Shown: piece by piece, positions 23,460 to 30,800 of the stretch
How the letters are laid out: the number at the start of each line of letters is the position of its first letter
Numbering within the stretch: position 1 is the stretch's first letter
Assembly (NCBI GenBank): GCA_951640165.1
Contig: OX621242.1
Span: 21,262,001 to 21,326,000, forward strand
Length of the DNA stretch: 64,000 nucleotides
Direction of reading: 5' to 3'
DNA from: Pseudoips prasinana
Lineage: Eukaryota; Arthropoda; Insecta; Lepidoptera; Nolidae
Position numbers and translations under genes: made by a program
Notes under the pieces: model-generated
What the model was told of the DNA's origin: nothing
The model's database searches: none
Seen by the model: the letters and a program-made list of their open reading frames with translations, nothing else

Positions 23460-26337
23460 TGACATATCTTTTAAAGTATTATTTCAAAATTTTCAAAGTT
23501 TAAATAATAAACAAGATTTACTTGAAGCCTTTTTTAGCCAAAATTCATCTTTTACAGTATTAGGCATTTCAGAGACTTGGCTCAAGCAAGAAAATCTTGA
23601 ACTTATCCAATTCAATGGATACAAAATAGCATCATCCTACTGCCGTAATAGTCACACTGGAGGAGGCGTTTGTATATTAATAAAAGATCACATAAACCAT
23701 TATAATCGGAGTGATATTACGAACATGTCAATAGAGTACGTTATAGAGTTGTGCGCTGTTGAACTTCCTGAAGAAAATTTATTAATTATAACTATTTATT
23801 GGAATAGAAGAGAGGAAGAAGTATTCTATCAACAATTAGGCACAATCTTAAAATACATTAACAAAAAATCCTCGAAACTAAATGTTATTATAGGAGGTGA
23901 TTTTAACATTAATATACTTTCGAATAATATAAAATCAAAAACTTTTTTAAACCTTATGCATGAATACAAGTATACACAACATGTGAACACACCTACACGT
24001 ATCACACCATCTACCTCAACATGTCTCGATCTAATATTTACCAATTTCGAGTACACAAACATGTATACAACTGTAGAAGATTACGGCTTTTCTGACCACA
24101 GTAGCACTATTTTACACCTCGTATTAACACAAAAACCAACGGTAGCTTCATGGATTATTAAAAAAAGATTATTTTCTAATGAAAACGTACAGATTTTTAA
24201 AACTAAACTACAGGAAATTAAATGGGCTGAAATAATAATAAAGGGAAATAATATTAATCAAAATTACAAAGCATTTAATGACACACTTGTTAATATTCTA
24301 AATCAATACATGCCTCTCCGTAAAATAAAATTAAAACGATCATTTAAAAAATATTGGTTAACTGTTGGTATTAAGAAATCTTGTAAACATAAAAGATTAC
24401 TCAAAATTTTTACAAGTAAATCTAATAACCCAACCCTAACCAAATTCTATAAAAAATATGAAAAAGTATTAAAAACCACAATAACTACCTCTAAAAAATT
24501 TCATTACAAAAATAAAATGATGACATCGAACAATAAAGTTAAGACAATGTGGAGTATAATTAACGAACGTACTAATAAAAAAATTAAAAAAGACAAAGTT
24601 AATATAACATTATGCACAAACAATGTCGAAACTTCTGAGCCTAAGAAAGTGGCCAATATCTTAAATGAGTTTTTTGTTTCCATAGGGGAAACCAACATCT
24701 ATCCACCATTACATACCACTAACATTAATTTACCTACGCTATGTAATAGAGAAAATTCTATTTTCTTAAAACCTATGGAACCATACGAAGTAAATAAAAT
24801 AATAAAAGACCTAAAAAACAAGAAAAGTCATGGTTTTGACGAGCTCCCTCCATATCTAATCAAACAATGTGCTGATGAATTGACTTTACCATTTTACTTA
24901 ATAATAAACCAGTCTTTCGAAGAAGGTATTTTTCCTAACCTATTAAAAAAATCTATAATTAAACCAATACACAAGAAAAACTCCAAGTTAGACCCAAATA
25001 ATTACCGACCAATTGCCTTGTTACCAACAGCCTCAAAAATTATCGAAAAAGCCATGTACTACAGAGTAAACAATTTTTGTGAGAAATATAACATATTAAA
25101 TGACTCTCAAAATGCCTTCAGAAAAAATCGTTCCACAGAATTAGCAGTTTATAAGTTCATGCAGTCAGCTCTCAATATAATAAATTCAAAGAAATATGCA
25201 TTAGGATTATTACTGGACATGACAAAGGCCTACGACCGAGTACAATTTAATATATTACTACAAAAATTATATAACATAGGTATCCGAGGAAAATGCCATG
25301 AATGGTTCGTATCCTATTTAAATCGACGTGAGCAACAAGTAGAAATAGAATCGTACAACCAACTAACAAAAGAAATAGAATTAATTAGGTCAAAAACAAA
25401 AGTTATAAAAGCTTCTATACCACAAGGCAGCGTTTTAGGCTGTTTCCTATTCCTTGTATATATTAATGACCTCCCGGATTATATAAAAGAACCAAGCATC
25501 CTATTTGCAGATGATATCTCAATAATTACTTCATGTGATAGTAACTCTAACCCGAATGACAAATTACAAAGCCTTTTAGAAGACACAACAACCTGGATGA
25601 CAGCCCACAACTTAGAAATTAACTTTAATAAAACAAAAATAATAACCTTTCACCCTAGACAAAAAAGACAATTAAATGTAAATTTTTCCTACAAAAATAA
25701 TGAAATAGAAGTTGTCACCACGGCCACCTTATTAGGAGTCGAAATAGATTCGCATATTAATTGGAAACCTCATGTCGATAAAATAAGAGCCAAATTGTCA
25801 AAATTCTCATATGCATTACGTGAAATTAAGAAAACTACTGACGTAAAAACTGCAGTAGTTACGTACTACGCATATGCACACGCGTGGCTAAAGTATGGTA
25901 TCATCTTATGGGGCAACAGTACTGACGCGCATTCATTATTTGTCTTACAAAAAAAACTTATTAGAATAATAGCAAATATTGACCAACAAGAAAGCTGCAG
26001 ACCCCACTTTCAAGATCAACAAATCCTCACATTACCTAGTATCTACATCTTAGAACTATGCAAATTTGTACGTGCACATCCAGACTTTTACAGCAAAAGA
26101 GACGACATTCAAAAGAAATATTCATTTAGACACAAAAATAGGCTAAACCTACCTAATTCACAACTAGAAATGCATGCCTCGAGTACCCTAGTTATGTCCA
26201 TAAAAGTATACAATAAGTTACCTGAAAATATAAGAAACGAAACCAAAATAAAGAGATTCAATTACAAATTAAAACAATTCTTATTAAATAAAACATATTA
26301 CGATTTAAGTGAATTTTTCAATGATAAATTAAAATAA
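23419..26337 (+). CDS. LINE ORF2, endonuclease and reverse transcriptase
   Basis: The frame is open from 23419, overlapping the ORF1 end in the +1 frame, to TAA 26335-26337. The first in-frame ATG (23725) is too late: before it the frame already encodes endonuclease motifs FQNFQSLNNK, LGISETWL and GGGVCILI. The endonuclease continues with IIGGDFNINI and YGFSDHSSTI. The reverse transcriptase has KSHGFDELPPYLI, NYRPIALLPTASKIIEKAM, LLLDMTKAYDRV, IPQGSVLGCFLFLVYINDLP and the catalytic ILFADDISII, followed by a thumb-like ATLLGVEIDSHINW. The protein nicks target DNA and primes reverse transcription there. No internal stop is seen after 23419, so only the initiation mode is in doubt. Confidence 0.88.
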   Translation, partial: PYKNQSQTIHFETNDISFKVLFQNFQSLNNKQDLLEAFFSQNSSFTVLGISETWLKQENLELIQFNGYKIASSYCRNSHTGGGVCILIKDHINHYNRSDITNMSIEYVIELCAVELPEENLLIITIYWNRREEEVFYQQLGTILKYINKKSSKLNVIIGGDFNINILSNNIKSKTFLNLMHEYKYTQHVNTPTRITPSTSTCLDLIFTNFEYTNMYTTVEDYGFSDHSSTILHLVLTQKPTVASWIIKKRLFSNENVQIFKTKLQEIKWAEIIIKGNNINQNYKAFNDTLVNILNQYMPLRKIKLKRSFKKYWLTVGIKKSCKHKRLLKIFTSKSNNPTLTKFYKKYEKVLKTTITTSKKFHYKNKMMTSNNKVKTMWSIINERTNKKIKKDKVNITLCTNNVETSEPKKVANILNEFFVSIGETNIYPPLHTTNINLPTLCNRENSIFLKPMEPYEVNKIIKDLKNKKSHGFDELPPYLIKQCADELTLPFYLIINQSFEEGIFPNLLKKSIIKPIHKKNSKLDPNNYRPIALLPTASKIIEKAMYYRVNNFCEKYNILNDSQNAFRKNRSTELAVYKFMQSALNIINSKKYALGLLLDMTKAYDRVQFNILLQKLYNIGIRGKCHEWFVSYLNRREQQVEIESYNQLTKEIELIRSKTKVIKASIPQGSVLGCFLFLVYINDLPDYIKEPSILFADDISIITSCDSNSNPNDKLQSLLEDTTTWMTAHNLEINFNKTKIITFHPRQKRQLNVNFSYKNNEIEVVTTATLLGVEIDSHINWKPHVDKIRAKLSKFSYALREIKKTTDVKTAVVTYYAYAHAWLKYGIILWGNSTDAHSLFVLQKKLIRIIANIDQQESCRPHFQDQQILTLPSIYILELCKFVRAHPDFYSKRDDIQKKYSFRHKNRLNLPNSQLEMHASSTLVMSIKVYNKLPENIRNETKIKRFNYKLKQFLLNKTYYDLSEFFNDKLK

Positions 26338-26364
26338 ATTAATTAATCCAAAACGAGAATTATA

Positions 26365-26370
<6 letters not shown>

Positions 26371-26427
<57 letters not shown>
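26371..26427. repeat. (TA)n microsatellite inside LINE 3' UTR
   Basis: About 57 bp of alternating AT directly after the ORF2 stop region; the rest of the 3' UTR follows it. Confidence 0.95.
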
Positions 26428-26430
<3 letters not shown>

Positions 26431-26702
26431 CATGTCTTTTATTATATCAGTTAAACTATTTCACTTATATATTTAAAAACACATTTACAATATTAAAGAC
26501 ACACACACACTCAACATTAGCATTTAAAGAAACACAAAGTATTCCTGCATAAAAGATGAAAACATTTAGTTATCCATTTAAATATTAATGCGCCCTTCCT
26601 CCTCTCTCCTACACTTATGCTGTGCCCGACAGGGTCTACAAATGATACTTACCAATGTACAACTTACCACCTATTATAAAAACTTTGTAGAACGCAATAA
26701 AG

Positions 26703-26724
26703 TATTGAGTATTGAGTATTGAGA
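26703..26724 (+). repeat. LINE 3'-terminal short tandem repeat
   Basis: TATTGAG is repeated three times after AATAAAG. It marks the 3' end of the element and replaces a poly(A) tail, as in CR1-type elements. Confidence 0.8.
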
Positions 26725-27284
26725 TAAGAAAGGTACTAAAACTGTAAGCAGAGTCATTCCAACTTTTTTCTTGAAATCAGCGTTTCTTTTATTCAATCCA
26801 GTTGGTATATTAATGTTCTCTACACCGTGTTTCTATACGTCTTCTGGTCGATCGGGAAAGAAATAAAAGAAACACATAAAGAGTAGGCATCAGCTGCAGA
26901 TCATCCCACTGTCGTAAAACTCAAGTGAAGCAAGGGTTACTGGGATACTTAACCAATACACTTACTCTTAATCGTTGCCTAAATGCGAACCTTTTCTACC
27001 ACGTCAGCCCAAACATTTATATGACAGTTACAGAATTTTTTCGACTATATGTCGTTAGCCCCACCCGAAAAAAAATATTTAGAAGCTATAACAAGTTTGC
27101 TGAAGTTGTATGTTATTTATTGCTTACTTTATTTATGCTTCACATTTATGAGAACCTTTACTGCAAACATTTACGACTTTCTTTATTTAATAGATGGAAG
27201 CAATAAATATAAAATATATCAATTCGATACATTTTGCGATCATATGTTTGAGTAAAATATTTATTCTCAAATTTCTTTCATTTC

Positions 27285-27430
27285 CATCAATCAATCATCA
27301 TCATTATATCAGCTGAAAGACGCCCACTGCTGGATAAAGGCCTCCCCCAAAGATCTCCACAATTGCCGATCTTGCGCTATCCGCATCCAGCGACCCTCAC
27401 AAGATCATCGGTCCATCTTGTAGGAGGCCT
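27285..27430 (+). repeat. RTE-type LINE-associated repeat fragment
   Basis: CAGCTGAAAGACGCCCACTG, then GGATAAAGGCCTCCCCCAAA, GCGCTATCCGCATCCAGCGA and GATCATCGGTCCATCTTGTA. It is the best-preserved of the related pieces in this window. Confidence 0.7.
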
Positions 27431-27514
27431 GCCCATTCAATCATATATTAAATTCAATGCATAAATGGAAAACGACATAATTTTTGCATTTATGTATTCT
27501 AAACTCAAAGCATA

Positions 27515-27580
27515 AATTTAACCGTCCGGCGGGATAAAACTCGCATGTTTTGCCAATCCGTGGCAGATGGTTAATCTTAG
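27515..27580 (-). repeat. tRNA-like repeat fragment (as in the fold-back at 39117)
   Basis: CCGTCCGGCGGGATAAAACT and TTGCCAATCCGTGGCAG match the tRNA-like arms at 39117-39387 in degraded form. An 83-residue minus-strand open frame overlaps it and is not considered a gene. Confidence 0.5.
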
Positions 27581-27727
27581 AAAGATCAACACTGCTAAAT
27601 AAGTTAACTGCCCTTTTCAACATATATACGGAGATGAACATTGTTATCTGTTTATATAGGCTCTCGATGACGCCAACGTTAGAGATGTTCAAGCCGAAGG
27701 ACTCTTAGATGGCTTATCGACTATTGC

Positions 27728-27850
27728 CTATTGACTATAGCGGTGATCACCAGCTATGTCAACCACAGCTTGGGGACGTCTAGAAATATACATCTGTAGA
27801 CTGACAACACGCCTAACCACGTCGACTTGTTGTGGATCCGTGAAGGGCGT
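27728..27850 (-). CDS. Membrane-protein gene, probable terminal exon
   Basis: After acceptor TTTTTCTAG the frame reads TPFTDPQQVDVVRRVVSLQM and continues to a TAG (27730-27728), ending GDHRYSQ. Codon choice looks coding (C/G third bases, few AT-rich codons). A start at 27850 needs an incoming phase of 0, but exon 3 and the 48-nt exon leave phase 2. The acceptor TTGTCAG at 27801 would fix the frame and begin the exon at 27800. No clear AATAAA lies just downstream. Confidence 0.5.
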   Translation of the reverse strand, partial: TPFTDPQQVDVVRRVVSLQMYISRRPQAVVDIAGDHRYSQ

Positions 27851-30800
27851 CTAGAAAAATTCCCGTCATTGAAAGGTTCGTAAAACATATATCGTGCGGG
27901 GGCCCTTTATGCTTCCAAAACGCCCAAATACTTACTTGGAACCAAATATTTTATAGCATGACCACGTTGTGGAAGTACGGGCACTGTAAAGTGCCTTATA
28001 ATATGTATATGTAGTTCCCTAGTGCGGGCACTAGGTCGTGTCCGTATAAGTCAAATTGAATTTTATTGCGAAACCCGAAAGTTAATATTGATTTAAGGGG
28101 ATTCTTATACAGATAGTAAGACGTAGTTAATGTACATTCAAACGTTCTCGAGTGGCGACCACGAACCGAAAGACGCAGCGTGGGCATGCCCCCTACAAGG
28201 TGGACCTACGATCTTGCAAGGGTGGCGGAAAGCCGCTGGATGCGGGCAGCGCAGGACCGGCTATTGTGGAGAACCTTGGGGGAGACCTTTGTCCGGCAGT
28301 GTACGTCTTTCGGCTGATATGATGATGAATGTACATTCCGTAGTTATAGTATCTATATTTCATGACCTAGAGTAAGTTATTCTTTTACTGCGTTAAGTTT
28401 TTGCAATATTGTTCTTAATGAAGCAAGTACACAATTTAATCGAGATGTTTATCGTGTTATTTCAATCTCACTCACGAAGATCAACAAAAGACAGGATCTC
28501 ACCTATCTTCTTCAGTATTTGCCGCGTTATAGAACACGTCGGGGAGTGGCGAATCGTGCTGACTCAGCAAAGAACTTCCCGCTCTTGGAGAATGTGGCCC
28601 ATGCGTCGCGTATGGAGAGAACGGCACTGCTGCTCGAAGGGCTGCTAGCACTAACAGCATACCACCTGGGATTCATAACATAAATATGCTGTAGAAAATA
28701 AAAATAATAGGTACCAATTCGGTTGTTGGTTTATTTTAAGATGACGTTTACTGTTAGTATCGGATTGTCTTGGGTCACGAGAGTTTCTAATGGCCTTGAC
28801 TTATCGATTGTTCTAGGGGTCGAATGCTACTTCGAATCCATAGTGACCAAATACCGACACGTGACCCCTGTTTACTGGTAAACGGTAGCCACATTAAAGT
28901 GCAATATAGTATAGTAGTCGTAGAATAGACTCCAAGTTATAACATTGACTATTCCACTGCACGTGTGGTGCAACGGCTAAGACAGTCGCTTCGCCTGCAC
29001 CGGACAACTATTTTTGTGACCCATAAATAGTTGTTCTGAGTCTGGATGTAATTTGTGTCCGTCTATTATGTTTGTAAAGTATCCCGCGACACAGGGATTA
29101 GATTCACTAGTGCGGGCGTTGTCTTTAAAAAAAAGTTTACGTTATGGTCCTATGTGTGATTAAAGTGACCAGAGCTTGTCGGGGAGGGAGGAAGGGGTCA
29201 GCACTGTAAGTGAAGTCACGTGTGTTACTAGCGTAATAAGTGACGGTAACCACTTACCATCAAGTAGGCTGAATACTTGTATGTCGACTTCGTAGTATAA
29301 ATACACTTATAGAGCGTAATATAAATACTGGACGAGACTTAAGGAGTTTAATTTGCCTTACAAACTAAACAACGTATTGAACATCAATTTGTAAAAATAA
29401 CAAAAAAACATGTATGAGTTCAGCATACAAATTATTCGATTAGCTGATTAATTTTGTTTATTTTTTATTTTATTTTATGTACACATAGAAAAGTTAAAAG
29501 TAAGTAATACACAATTAAAGAGTAGTACAAAGGAACTGCTTATTTCTAATGAAAAATCTTCGAACGGGCCTGAGAGCAGAAATAATATAAAAGAAGAATT
29601 TTTCCCGTATTTTTGGTATAATTGGTATCGGTGTTTTATTTATTTTTGTTGTAGATTATCCTGTTTCAACTATTCATGTTAGAAGTTGTATATAGAGTAT
29701 TAGAAAATAGATTATCATTAAACGAATTATCATCAGAAGACTAAATATTTACACAACAGTGCATATGCCTACAATATGCCTATAAGTACTTTTATTTTCG
29801 TTATTTTAAAACAAACAACGCGGGTAGCGTTGGAGAAATTAATGCCTCTGTCGTGGCATAACTGACGGACACGAAGTACATTCAGATTCAGGACAACACC
29901 CCAAGTTTTTGTGTCCAAGGACCAAGCGTTTTTTGAGCGACGGGAGAAAGAATTATGAATCCTATCGGGCTTGTAATCGATATGGTTTCATCTGACGATG
30001 ACTTCATTACTGGGCTTCACTTATTGACACAAATTTGACCTACTTTATGAGGCTTTCTCTACAGCTTGTTATTTGAATAATGAGAAGCTTTAAAATTTGT
30101 TGTTTAGAAGACTACTAAGAGCACCTTTTACATAAAATAAAGTGCAAATGTACGACATTATATTTTCAAGTTTTACTCGCTAAATTCACAAGCATGCCCG
30201 CGTACTTCACAGTTGCCTTACCCCTCCTTGTTCTGGGTTTGATTCCCGCGCAGGACAACTGTACTGTATGACCCATATATAGTTGTTCTAAGTCTGGATA
30301 TGCTTTGTGTCCGTCAATTATATGTTTGTAAAGTACCCCGCAAGAAAGGGATTAATTTCCCTAGTTCAGGCGTTGTCTCCATTTAGTAAAAAAAACCTTC
30401 ATATACATATAAATGTAGGTATAAGGATTTTCCCTGTAAGTATAACTGTGAAATCCACTATAGTTGAATTTTACGTAAAAGCGCTGAATAACGAATAACT
30501 ATGGTACGTATTTATATTATTATATTAGGGATATGATGTAGATGGACGAATACACTTTATATCACTAAGTGTGTCCTCTATTTTACCCCCATTCAAATAT
30601 GTTATTCAAGCTTTATTGTGCCACGTGTTCTATAAAATTTCAGACCCCTCTCGGCCATAATTTAAACCTTAACTTATACGGCTAGTCAGGATATCCAGTT
30701 CAAAAGATTTTCATGATTTAATAAACACGTTGTATAAGGCAAGGATCTCAAAGGTTCAGACGCCAGCACATCCAGCTACCCCAATCAGTCAAATTTCTCT

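Larger units (their letters stand above)
22515..26724 (+). mobile_element. CR1-like non-LTR retrotransposon, nearly full length
   Basis: Two long frames (ORF1 and ORF2) are followed by a 3' UTR with an expanded TA tract and a terminus of short tandem repeats (TATTGAG three times, 26703-26723) rather than poly(A). ORF2 has an apurinic-type endonuclease and a reverse transcriptase with a FADD active site. The short-repeat tail plus this ORF2 architecture fits the CR1/Jockey side of the LINEs. The strongly A-rich codon use differs from the host genes here. The long open frames suggest recent activity. The 5' limit is uncertain. Confidence 0.85.

Noticed and set aside
23725..26337. ATG at 23725 as the true ORF2 start
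   Set aside because: The same frame upstream of it already encodes conserved endonuclease motifs (FQNFQSLNNK, LGISETWL).
28366..28683. Plus-strand terminal exon with TAA and AATAAA
   Set aside because: The minus strand here splices in exact phase into a coherent membrane protein; the plus frame has no convincing acceptor or partner exons. Kept only as a finding.
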